This document shows, in pieces, positions 1 through 6,604 of a DNA stretch of 18,589 nt. Origin of the DNA: JAEYFP01 sp047602645. Lineage in GTDB: Bacteria; Bacillota; Clostridia; Lachnospirales; Lachnospiraceae. The stretch spans positions 1-18,589 of the forward strand of contig JASGGU010000078.1 in NCBI GenBank assembly GCA_047602645.1, given 5' to 3'. The position numbers and the translations under genes were made by a program. Positions within the stretch are counted from its first letter, which is position 1. Every line of letters starts with the position of its first letter. Below the pieces are notes generated by a model. It was not told the DNA's origin, did not search any database, and saw only the letters and a list, made by a program, of their open reading frames with translations.

Positions 1-393
1 GCCGCGCGCCGTGGTGAGCACGACCGGAATATTCTTTGCGGAGGCTTTTGCACACCGCTTCACAAGCGCAGGATCAAAGCTGCAGCCTTGTGCAAGCGGG
101 ATCGGAAACGACGTTTTGTAGCCGTTAATGACATCCGCCATAAACAGCAGCGGAATATGGTGCGGCTGCTTTTTCATATAGGACTCCTGCACCTTCCTGA
201 TTGTTTTTGCACCGAACACAGACAGTGTGGAACCGGCCTCATAAATTTCCTTTTCTCCGATCCCAAATTTCATCGCCGGGCCTGTCAGCACTGCCGCATC
301 TTCAAAAAAACTGTTCGGAAGCTGCACAAGCTGTCCGATTTTCTCTTCCAGAGACATGTCCTGCAATAATTCCAATAAGTTACTTTTTTCCAT
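1..393 (-). CDS. GH3 family beta-glucosidase, N-terminal part (cut by left edge)
   Basis: This gene reads leftwards off the window; 131 codons are visible from ATG 393-391 to base 1, and a full GH3 enzyme is usually 700-800 residues. GH3 enzymes hydrolyse terminal beta-linked glucose or related sugars from oligosaccharides. The visible part matches the start of the GH3 N-terminal barrel: MSLEEKIGQLVQL at residues 13-25, and MADVINGYKTSFPIPLAQG at residues 85-103, the segment that in BglX-like enzymes reads close to DVIHGYRTxFPIPL. No signal peptide is seen, so the protein is probably cytoplasmic. An in-frame TAA lies two codons upstream of the chosen ATG, so translation cannot start further up; Met13 is a possible later start with a closer AGGA. 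After residue about 120 the sequence no longer follows the expected GH3 pattern (see findings). Family call is firm; substrate is unknown. Confidence 0.8.
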   Translation of the reverse strand, partial: MEKSNLLELLQDMSLEEKIGQLVQLPNSFFEDAAVLTGPAMKFGIGEKEIYEAGSTLSVFGAKTIRKVQESYMKKQPHHIPLLFMADVINGYKTSFPIPLAQGCSFDPALVKRCAKASAKNIPVVLTTARG

Positions 394-520
394 TTTTTAT
401 TTTTTCAGGCGCTTCCTTTTATTCACCTGATCCTGCCTTCCTGTCCGTATTTGTATCTATTATACATGAACGCTTCCATTCTGTCTTGAATAAACTATTA
501 AAAAGACTAAAGGGCTCCTT
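394..520. other. Divergent intergenic region between GH3 gene and catalase
   Basis: These 127 bp separate two divergent genes and are AT-rich. On the minus strand there is a good sigma-A-type promoter for the GH3 gene. On the plus strand the catalase has a ribosome binding site (AAAGGG, 509-514), but I find only weak promoter candidates, such as TTCCTG 438-443 with TATACA 461-466 at 17 bp spacing. I looked for a PerR-type palindrome (TTATAATnATTATAA) that often controls catalases in Firmicutes and found no convincing match. Confidence 0.6.
459..487 (-). promoter_or_regulatory. Predicted sigma-A promoter for the GH3 gene
   Basis: Read on the minus strand, a perfect TATAAT (plus 459-464) lies 17 bp downstream of AAGACA (plus 482-487), which matches 4 of 6 bases of TTGACA. 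The transcript would start near 452 and carry a leader of about 60 nt before the GH3 ATG at 393. The element sits upstream of catalase on the other strand, so the two transcription starts could influence each other. Confidence 0.55.
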
Positions 521-1975
521 ATGAACCAACCATGCAACGGCTTTATGACCGACAGCCTCGGCCGGCCGATTCCAAATGACAATGACTCTCTAACCGTCGG
601 CAGGGGCGGTCCCACACTGCTTGAGGATGTCCACCAGATCGACAAACTAGCTCATTTTGACAGGGAGCGCATTCCCGAACGTGTCGTACATGCCAAAGGT
701 GCCGGTGCGTTCGGCTGTTTTAAGCCTTACCAGTCCATGTCACGCTATACGATGGCGGATTTCCTGCAGACGCCGGATACAGTCACAAAAGTATTCGTAC
801 GGTTTTCCACAGTCATCGGCTCCAAAGGTTCCGCCGATACGGTACGAGATCCCCGCGGCTTCGCTGTCAAATTTTATACGAATCAGGGGATTTATGATAT
901 CGTAGGAAATGATCTGCCCGTATTTTTTATTCGTGACAGCATTAAATTCCCCGATGTTATCCATTCCTTAAAACCTTCGCCCGATACAAATTTAACAGAT
1001 CCTCAGCGGTTCTGGGACTTCGTTTCATTATCGCCGGAAGCCACTCACATGATATCGTGGCTCTATTCCGACCGCGGAACGATCAAAGATTATGTACATG
1101 TGGATGGCTTCGGTGTCAACACCTATGTCTGGGTTAACCGGACCGGAGAACGTATCTATATCAAGTATCATTTTAAGACGATGATGGGTATAAAAACGAT
1201 TTCACGCCATGAAGCCCTAAGGCTGGCGGGAGAAAACCCTAATATCGCGGTACAGAATCTGTATGAGCACATTAAGTGCGGGGATTATCCGCGTTATGAA
1301 CTGTGTGTGCAGATGATGCGCCCATGTGATGCAGATTCCTTCCGCTTCGATCCGCTCGACGATACGAAAACATGGCCGGAAGATCAGTTCCCGCTATATA
1401 AAGTAGGTATGCTGACACTTAATGAAAATCCTGTCAATTTCTTTGCACAGGTGGAGCAAGCAGCCTTCTGTCCCGGTAATGTCGTACCCGGCGTAGAGTT
1501 TTCTGCCGACAAAATGCTGCAGGGGCGCACGTTTTCTTATCTGGATACACAGCGATACCGGATCGGTCCCAACTTCGCAGACCTTCCGGTTAACCGATCC
1601 ATCTCTCCCGTAGATAATAACCAACGAGACGGCAGCATGACCTACCCGATCAATCCATGCCCGATCAACTATTCTCCTAACAGCTTAAACAATAACTTCC
1701 CTTGCCCTGCAAACATTCCCGTACCGCCACCGACCTTTGCACAGGGTCCTATCGTTCGTCAGCCTATCGCAAAGGAAGAAAATTTCTATCAGGCGGGAGA
1801 ACGCTACCGCTCGCTTTCGGAATGTGAACGCGACGCACTTTCCGACAACATTGCTGTGGAACTTTACCTTTGTAAACAGGACATCATCAAACGTGTACTT
1901 TCGTACTTCTCTGAAGCCGACCGTAACTGGGCAAATAATGTTCTGTGTCATATGAAGAAATATTCCGAAAAATAG
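521..1975 (+). CDS. Monofunctional heme catalase
   Basis: The product (484 aa, the length of a small-subunit catalase) converts hydrogen peroxide to water and oxygen in the cytoplasm and needs heme. The conserved elements are present: FDRERIPERVVHAKGAGAFG around residues 46-65 with distal His57, RFSTV 94-98 with Ser96, TVRDPRGFAVKFY 107-119, distal Asn130 in VGNDLPVFFIRD, and the heme-ligand Tyr340 in GRTFSYLDTQRYRIGPNF. No key residue is missing, so it should be active if heme is available. The ATG at 521 has AAAGGG seven bases upstream. The amidase gene follows 14 bp after the stop, so the two are probably cotranscribed. A catalase in a probable strict anaerobe suggests exposure to oxygen or host peroxide. 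It is commonly named katA in Firmicutes, but the gene name cannot be proved here. Confidence 0.95.
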   Translation: MNQPCNGFMTDSLGRPIPNDNDSLTVGRGGPTLLEDVHQIDKLAHFDRERIPERVVHAKGAGAFGCFKPYQSMSRYTMADFLQTPDTVTKVFVRFSTVIGSKGSADTVRDPRGFAVKFYTNQGIYDIVGNDLPVFFIRDSIKFPDVIHSLKPSPDTNLTDPQRFWDFVSLSPEATHMISWLYSDRGTIKDYVHVDGFGVNTYVWVNRTGERIYIKYHFKTMMGIKTISRHEALRLAGENPNIAVQNLYEHIKCGDYPRYELCVQMMRPCDADSFRFDPLDDTKTWPEDQFPLYKVGMLTLNENPVNFFAQVEQAAFCPGNVVPGVEFSADKMLQGRTFSYLDTQRYRIGPNFADLPVNRSISPVDNNQRDGSMTYPINPCPINYSPNSLNNNFPCPANIPVPPPTFAQGPIVRQPIAKEENFYQAGERYRSLSECERDALSDNIAVELYLCKQDIIKRVLSYFSEADRNWANNVLCHMKKYSEK

Positions 1976-1983
1976 AAAGGAGG
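1976..1983 (+). promoter_or_regulatory. Ribosome binding site fixing the amidase start
   Basis: AAAGGAGG begins directly after the catalase TAG and lies six bases before ATG 1990. It is the strongest site near this gene and rules out the upstream in-frame start at 1945 inside the catalase. Confidence 0.8.
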
Positions 1984-1989
1984 GTGCTT

Positions 1990-2526
1990 ATGGCAACCGT
2001 TGTGATCGATGCCGGCCACGGCGGAGTTACCGATCCGGGAGCCGTCTATGGCAGCCGGCAGGAAAAAGACGATAACTTAAACCTCGCTCTTGCAGTCGGA
2101 AGAATACTGTCCGATAACGGCGTGAATGTTGTCTATACCCGTACGGAAGATGTCTATGAAACTCCTTACGAAAAAGCAGAAAAAGCAAATGCTTCCGGAG
2201 CCGATTACTTTGTCTCAATCCACCGCAATTCTTCTCCTTATCCAAACACGTATTCCGGTATTCAAACACTGGTCTACTCCGCCTACGGCGTCGCAGACGA
2301 AATGGCAAACAACATTAATGAACAACTCGAACGGGTCGGTTGGACGAACCTCGGCGTCAGCGAACGACCCAATCTAGTCGTCTTAAGACAGACGCAGATG
2401 CCCTCCGTGCTCGTCGAAGCCGGCTTCATAAACAACGACAATGACAACTGGCTGTTCGACTCCAGTTTTCAAGACAACGCCGCCGCCATTGCAGACGGAA
2501 TTCTCATGACGATCTGGGAAAGCTGA
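1990..2526 (+). CDS. N-acetylmuramoyl-L-alanine amidase, Amidase_3 family, no signal peptide
   Basis: The product (178 aa) is a bare zinc amidase domain that cuts the bond between N-acetylmuramic acid and L-alanine in peptidoglycan. Visible motifs are IDAGHGG with zinc ligand His10, Glu25 in QEKDDNL, SIHRNSS with His78, and VEAGFINN with catalytic Glu143. The start at 1990 is set by AAAGGAGG (1976-1983) six bases upstream; a longer reading from 1945 would overlap the catalase and lacks a comparable site. There is no signal peptide, membrane segment or cell-wall-binding repeat. Such bare domains are known among sporulation amidases that act in the mother cell (CwlC type) and among phage lysins; no phage genes are nearby, so the first is the better guess. 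It sits 14 bp behind the catalase, and its 3' end overlaps the convergent DUF5662 gene by 23 bp. Confidence 0.88.
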   Translation: MATVVIDAGHGGVTDPGAVYGSRQEKDDNLNLALAVGRILSDNGVNVVYTRTEDVYETPYEKAEKANASGADYFVSIHRNSSPYPNTYSGIQTLVYSAYGVADEMANNINEQLERVGWTNLGVSERPNLVVLRQTQMPSVLVEAGFINNDNDNWLFDSSFQDNAAAIADGILMTIWES

Positions 2527-3070
2527 ACCTGCCGGCTGCCTTTCTCAGCAAATGACGGCGAATATAAAAGGCGGTTTCCTCTTCCCCTTTTATGGCAAGC
2601 ATTCTAAGCAGATGCTCAAGCATCCGCTTGGAATGCTCTTCCATAATAATATGCTCCTTGCCGCCCAAATAATAGGCCAACGGCATATCCTGCGTAAAAT
2701 GCCCTTTGTTATAAATTTTAGAAGCCGCCACCCGGTCCATATACATTTCAACAAGATACTTCACAGGCATTCTTGCCGGAACCATCCCTTTTAATTCTGT
2801 TGCACTGTAATCAATCCAATATTCATAATGGTGTTTATTGCGTCCCTTATGATGAAGCCACGCACTCGAATACCCAATATCCTCCCGCTCTGCATTGTTC
2901 GGACTGCGATAGCCCTGATAATACTTCGCTCCGACAAGAAACTCCGACGGCATGTATTTGCTTAAATCATGCACCAGTCCCTGCCAGTACAAGCCGACGG
3001 AAAAACACCCCTTTCTGACTATGCGCCGATGCTCCGTGATTGTCTTAAAATGTTCCCGATACCGATTCAT
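2504..3070 (-). CDS. DUF5662 family protein, HD-domain-like
   Basis: The product (188 aa) resembles the DUF5662 family by memory of its consensus: a histidine-rich core with GLYWQGLVHDLSKY (26-39), EFLVGAKYYQGYRSP (43-57) and AWLHHKGRNKHHYEYW (70-85). The function is unknown. His14, His34-Asp35 and Asp112 are in the order of an HD metal site (H...HD...D), and the extra His73/74 and His80/81 could also bind metal, so a metal-dependent phosphohydrolase is possible but unproved. No signal peptide or membrane segment is seen. The start at 3070 follows GGAGG with eight bases spacing; an upstream in-frame TTG at 3085 is itself part of that site. It is the last gene of the long minus-strand run, 40 bp after the zinc-ribbon gene, and its final codons overlap the convergent amidase. 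Confidence 0.78.
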   Translation of the reverse strand: MNRYREHFKTITEHRRIVRKGCFSVGLYWQGLVHDLSKYMPSEFLVGAKYYQGYRSPNNAEREDIGYSSAWLHHKGRNKHHYEYWIDYSATELKGMVPARMPVKYLVEMYMDRVAASKIYNKGHFTQDMPLAYYLGGKEHIIMEEHSKRMLEHLLRMLAIKGEEETAFYIRRHLLRKAAGRFSFPRSS

Positions 3071-3083
3071 GCTTCCTTCCTCC

Positions 3084-3101
3084 AAAAGCCTTACGCAAGG
3101 C
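3084..3101 (-). terminator. Possible weak intergenic hairpin before DUF5662
   Basis: In the 40 bp gap between the zinc-ribbon gene and DUF5662, the minus strand reads GCCTT-GCGT-AAGGC followed by TTTT. A 5 bp stem with a short T run is weak for a terminator, but it lies immediately ahead of the DUF5662 ribosome binding site and could reduce read-through or protect an mRNA end. Confidence 0.25.
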
Positions 3102-3110
3102 CGGGGCGGC

Positions 3111-4586
3111 TTATCTTGCCGTCAATTCCGTGTAGCTGTCCCCCGGATATTCTCCTTTGCCCGGCGTGATAAATACTTTTTTTGCCGACTGATCATAAAA
3201 TACAGCCTTTGTATCTTCCAAAGCAGTCACTGCCAGATCTCCTAAGTCAAACACCCGGTTTGAAGCGCCAGTCATTTCTGAAAATTCCTGAATATCCGCA
3301 TAGAAAGCGTCCAGCTCCAAAGATCCCTGTGCCGTATAATCTTCTACTTTTTGTGCAGTCAGCTTTGGGGGTGTTTCTTCCTTTTCCAGCGCTGCCGCAA
3401 TTTCTTTGCCGTACAGCATATTGATCCCATAAAACATCCTGTTTACTTTTGTATTTTCCATAAAAACAAAAAAAGCATCTTCAAACTGATGATATAGCTC
3501 CTCGTTGCCCGCCTCAAAACCAATCACACTCAGGCAGATCCATTCTGTCACTGTTCCGCGATCATCCAACCGGTCATTTGCATAATAAAAATGGTTCGCA
3601 ATCAGCGGCACATAAAATTCACAGTACAGCGTATTATCATATCTCGTTGTAATCTCATATTTTAACAGATCAACCGCAAATTCTGATTCTCCGGTTGCAT
3701 ACGTCGTGTCTTTACCAATACGAGCATAATCTCCGATATCGCCAAGCAGCGTCATCGTATAGTCCGCGGATAGTTTTTCAAGACGCCTTGTCAGCTCTTC
3801 ATCAGCAGACACCGTTTCCACGAGCGTCACCTTTTTCGCGTCGGAATATCCTTGTCTGATCAATGCGTCGATATAACCCTGCGCACCTCCATACGTTAAA
3901 TAGCTCATATACGTCTTCCCGTCACGCTCATTGCTGCGCGTCCGTCCGGTTTCGGAATTCTTATACCAGAACTGCTGCGGAGACATGTAGGTGAAGCGCA
4001 CCGTATTGTCCTCGTTTCCTGTAACAAAAGTCATGGCTTCCGGGAATTTTGTGCTGTATTTGCCATAGTCAATCGATGGCTCCGCATTTGTAAAATCCTC
4101 CGGGTAAACGGAGGAAAATATGACACTGCCGTCCGCATCGGAGACTTCCGTGTAAATGTAATAACTGCCAAGGTCATCATTAATTTCCCGGTCCTCGCCT
4201 GAAACAGCTTCGGCACCCTGCTTCGTATTCTCCAAATCTTCTGCGGATCCATCTAAAAGTGCATCTGCAGTTTCTGCTTTGATATTTTCTTTCCCTGAGG
4301 GTCCTGAACTTTCCTCCTGCTCCGCTCCCTCCTTCGGGTTTCCTGACATTTCAGAAGCCTGAAAAACAATGACGCCCATCAGCACTAAAAGCAGGACGAA
4401 CACGACAATAATTGCCCCGACGATTCCTGTGCGCGCTTTGTTCTCCTTCTTTTGTGATTCCAGATTCTGCTGCACCTGAGGCGGGTATTTGGAGACATTA
4501 TCTTTATCCGTCACATCTGTGCCGCATCCGATACAGTATTCATGGCTGTCCTCTAAGAGCATGCCGCAGTTTTTACAGTATTTCAT
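3111..4586 (-). CDS. Membrane-anchored zinc-ribbon protein with large unknown ectodomain
   Basis: The product (491 aa) has three visible parts. Residues 1-24 form a zinc ribbon with Cys4, Cys7, Cys18 and Cys21 (CKNC...CIGC). Residues about 54-77 form one strong membrane helix. After a Glu/Ser/Gly-rich low-complexity linker (about 80-135), residues about 140-491 form an acidic domain that I do not recognise. With the ribbon on the cytoplasmic side, the large domain would be outside. Proteins of this plan are common in Clostridia and mostly uncharacterised; some may sense or bind envelope components, but no function can be assigned here. The ATG at 4586 has AAGGAGG four bases upstream. The gene starts 9 bp after the HD-GYP stop, so it is almost certainly in the same operon and may report envelope state to that signalling block. 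Confidence 0.8.
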   Translation of the reverse strand: MKYCKNCGMLLEDSHEYCIGCGTDVTDKDNVSKYPPQVQQNLESQKKENKARTGIVGAIIVVFVLLLVLMGVIVFQASEMSGNPKEGAEQEESSGPSGKENIKAETADALLDGSAEDLENTKQGAEAVSGEDREINDDLGSYYIYTEVSDADGSVIFSSVYPEDFTNAEPSIDYGKYSTKFPEAMTFVTGNEDNTVRFTYMSPQQFWYKNSETGRTRSNERDGKTYMSYLTYGGAQGYIDALIRQGYSDAKKVTLVETVSADEELTRRLEKLSADYTMTLLGDIGDYARIGKDTTYATGESEFAVDLLKYEITTRYDNTLYCEFYVPLIANHFYYANDRLDDRGTVTEWICLSVIGFEAGNEELYHQFEDAFFVFMENTKVNRMFYGINMLYGKEIAAALEKEETPPKLTAQKVEDYTAQGSLELDAFYADIQEFSEMTGASNRVFDLGDLAVTALEDTKAVFYDQSAKKVFITPGKGEYPGDSYTELTAR

Positions 4587-4595
4587 ACGCCCTCC

Positions 4596-5615
4596 TTAAT
4601 CCGCATCAGGAAAATCAATTTTTTCTTCCATGATTTGCAGCATAATATCCACCAGCTTCGGATCAAACTGTGTGCCTCTTCCCTTTTCGAGTTCTGATTT
4701 TACCGCCTCCTCAGGAAGCTTTTTTCGATAAGCTCTGTCTGAAGTCATGGCATCATAGGCATCCGCAATTCCGACAATTCGTGCTGAAATCGGTATTTCT
4801 TCCCCTTTCAGCCCTTCCAGATAACCCTTGCCGTCATAGCGTTCATGATGATATTGGGCACCGTTTGCCACGTCCCTAATGATTGTAATGTCTTTTAAAA
4901 TATCGGCGCCCATTGCCGTATGTGTTTTCATAACGGCAAACTCCTCCTCCGTCAGTCTTCCCGGCTTGTTTAAAATTGCATCCGGCACGCCGATTTTGCC
5001 GATGTCATGCAGCAGCGCAAGGCTATACAAATTACCGCATGCCTCCTCATCCCAGCCAAGCCGTTTTGCGATTTCCCGTGCATATTTTGCAACTCTTGCC
5101 GAATGCTGCCTTGTATAGACATCTTTTTTGTCAACCGTATTGGAAATAGCCATGATCGCCTGCACGCCAAGTGCTTCGACCTCCCTCGTCTTTTTTCCAA
5201 CAAGTGTTTCAAGACAGTGACGGTAATCGGAAAGCTCAATTTGCGTAGATACACGGGCAAGCATAATTTCCGGCACAAATGGCTTGATAATGAAATCCAC
5301 CGCTCCAAGCTGAAACCCCTTCAGCTCATTATCCATATCGGAATGGGCTGTCAGAAATATCACCGGAATCGAAGCGGTCCTCTCCTCATGCTGAATACGT
5401 CTGATCGTCTCATAGCCGTCCATCTGCGGCATTTCGATATCGAGCAAAATCAAATCCGGAAGAATCTTTTCCATCGCCGTAAGAGCTGCTTCACCCGATT
5501 TCACCGGAATGACCTTATACCGGTCCCCCAACACCTGCATTGCATACTGCAGATTGCTGGGTGTATCGTCCACTACCATAATAATCTTCTGCCCGTTTAT
5601 TTCCTGCCTTTGCAT
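4596..5615 (-). CDS. Response regulator with HD-GYP (GYL variant) domain
   Basis: The product (339 aa) has an N-terminal receiver (about 9-120) with VVDD, phosphoacceptor Asp59 in LLDIEMPQMDG, Thr in FLTAHS and Lys in IKPF. A C-terminal HD-GYP domain follows (about 150-335), the class that hydrolyses cyclic di-GMP or related dinucleotides. The metal-site residues are present: His171, His203-Asp204 in LLHDIGKIG, His232, His256-His257 in HHERYDGKG and Asp285 in GIADAYDAM. The signature Gly-Tyr-Pro reads Gly-Tyr-Leu (Leu266). The start at 5615 is chosen because GGAGG lies five bases upstream; an in-frame ATG at 5630 would add five residues but has a poor site. It is the natural partner of the hybrid kinase two genes upstream. 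Receiver and fold are certain; the exact substrate and activity are not. Confidence 0.9.
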   Translation of the reverse strand: MQRQEINGQKIIMVVDDTPSNLQYAMQVLGDRYKVIPVKSGEAALTAMEKILPDLILLDIEMPQMDGYETIRRIQHEERTASIPVIFLTAHSDMDNELKGFQLGAVDFIIKPFVPEIMLARVSTQIELSDYRHCLETLVGKKTREVEALGVQAIMAISNTVDKKDVYTRQHSARVAKYAREIAKRLGWDEEACGNLYSLALLHDIGKIGVPDAILNKPGRLTEEEFAVMKTHTAMGADILKDITIIRDVANGAQYHHERYDGKGYLEGLKGEEIPISARIVGIADAYDAMTSDRAYRKKLPEEAVKSELEKGRGTQFDPKLVDIMLQIMEEKIDFPDAD

Positions 5616-5620
5616 ATCCG

Positions 5621-5625
5621 CCTCC
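5621..5625 (-). promoter_or_regulatory. Ribosome binding site deciding the HD-GYP start
   Basis: GGAGG lies five bases before ATG 5615 and inside the first codons of the alternative reading from ATG 5630, which has no purine-rich site at a useful distance. This favours the shorter protein. Confidence 0.6.
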
Positions 5626-5655
5626 GTCATATATGCGCTTCTATTTCAGTCCTCT

Positions 5656-6594
5656 CTAGCTGATCCTCACACCCTGCGGTACAACATAATTCAGCGCGCC
5701 GGGCATCAGCTCGACCTTCCACTCTTTTTCCTTTAGAATTTCGCCGTCCACATTCAGATAAATATATTTTCCGTCTCTGCGCCTGATTGATAAGGAGGAT
5801 ACCTCTCTGAGTGTAAGAAAACCATCCGGCAGTCCTCCGATCTCCCCGCGCCGAAACAATCTCATGAAATGAATGGCATGCCATTTTTTTATTTTTTTCA
5901 GGAGCAGCAGCTCCATCCTGCCGTCACCGGCCGATGCATTGGAAATCGGGTAAAAGGAGCCGCCGAGGCAAATACTGTTACCCATATAGATCATATCGTA
6001 TTCACCGCTCTGATCGTCCCCGTCAATTTCAAACGTATAATCAACCGTTGGATTGAAAAGAAAGGTAAGAAGAAAAGACAGCACATATAAAAATTGTGAA
6101 TTCATGCTTCCGATGAACTTCATTCTGCTCGCAAAGCGTTCAACAAGCTCGGTCAGTCCCGTCGTCGAAAATAACACATGATTGTGGATATCCGCACCAT
6201 CCGCATTGCTGTTTTTCACAAAATCTACCTGAATAACCTCGCCGCGGATCAAATTGTCCATATTATAAAAAAGCTTTTCCCGCTCTCCGAAATTCTTTAA
6301 AAAATCATTTGTCAGTCCGCACGGATAATGCGCCATTTCCACACGCGTAAGATCCCTGTCCTCAATGCCGCTGATTGCGTTTGCAAACGTGCCCGAGCCG
6401 CCGCAAATATAAAATCGGATTTTTTCATCGTCAAACAGTTTTAACATCCGATTCACGATAGCCGTCTCATGCCCTGCATCCTCCGTATCAAACACAAGAT
6501 AAGAAAAATCCTGCTTCCTCTCCAGGAACTGACGGATACTCTCTGATCGGTCTCTAAGTCCTGCGACCGGATTAATTATAAAAATGTGTATCAT
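5656..6594 (-). CDS. Diacylglycerol kinase (DAGK_cat/YegS)-like protein with altered nucleotide motif
   Basis: The product (312 aa) has the length and layout of bacterial DgkB/YegS lipid kinases, which phosphorylate diacylglycerol or similar lipids with ATP at the membrane. Recognisable pieces are IFIINPVAG at 4-12, the glycine loop at 65-69, NDFLKNFG at 96-103, the C-terminal AGDGRMELLLLK (222-233) and NVDGE (281-285) with the Glu expected to act as catalytic base. The glycine loop reads GGSGT where the family has GGDGT, and the usual GTGND reads GLTND, so ATP binding or catalysis may be changed or lost. There is no membrane segment I would call with certainty. The start ATG 6594 has AGGTGG six bases upstream. 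It begins 10 bp after the hybrid kinase and precedes the HD-GYP gene, so it belongs to the signalling block. Confidence 0.82.
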   Translation of the reverse strand: MIHIFIINPVAGLRDRSESIRQFLERKQDFSYLVFDTEDAGHETAIVNRMLKLFDDEKIRFYICGGSGTFANAISGIEDRDLTRVEMAHYPCGLTNDFLKNFGEREKLFYNMDNLIRGEVIQVDFVKNSNADGADIHNHVLFSTTGLTELVERFASRMKFIGSMNSQFLYVLSFLLTFLFNPTVDYTFEIDGDDQSGEYDMIYMGNSICLGGSFYPISNASAGDGRMELLLLKKIKKWHAIHFMRLFRRGEIGGLPDGFLTLREVSSLSIRRRDGKYIYLNVDGEILKEKEWKVELMPGALNYVVPQGVRIS

Positions 6595-6604
6595 GCTTAG
6601 CCAC

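Noticed and set aside
394..520. PerR box upstream of catalase
   Set aside because: The AT-rich stretch around 456-470 lacks the palindromic symmetry of the PerR operator.
1945..1989. N-terminal extension of the amidase inside the catalase gene
   Set aside because: The extension overlaps catalase codons and lacks family similarity, and AAAGGAGG sets the start at 1990.
5007..5663. Long open frame on the plus strand opposite the HD-GYP gene (218 codons)
   Set aside because: It is antisense to a clear protein domain, is rich in Cys, His and Arg as expected of a shadow frame, and matches no family.
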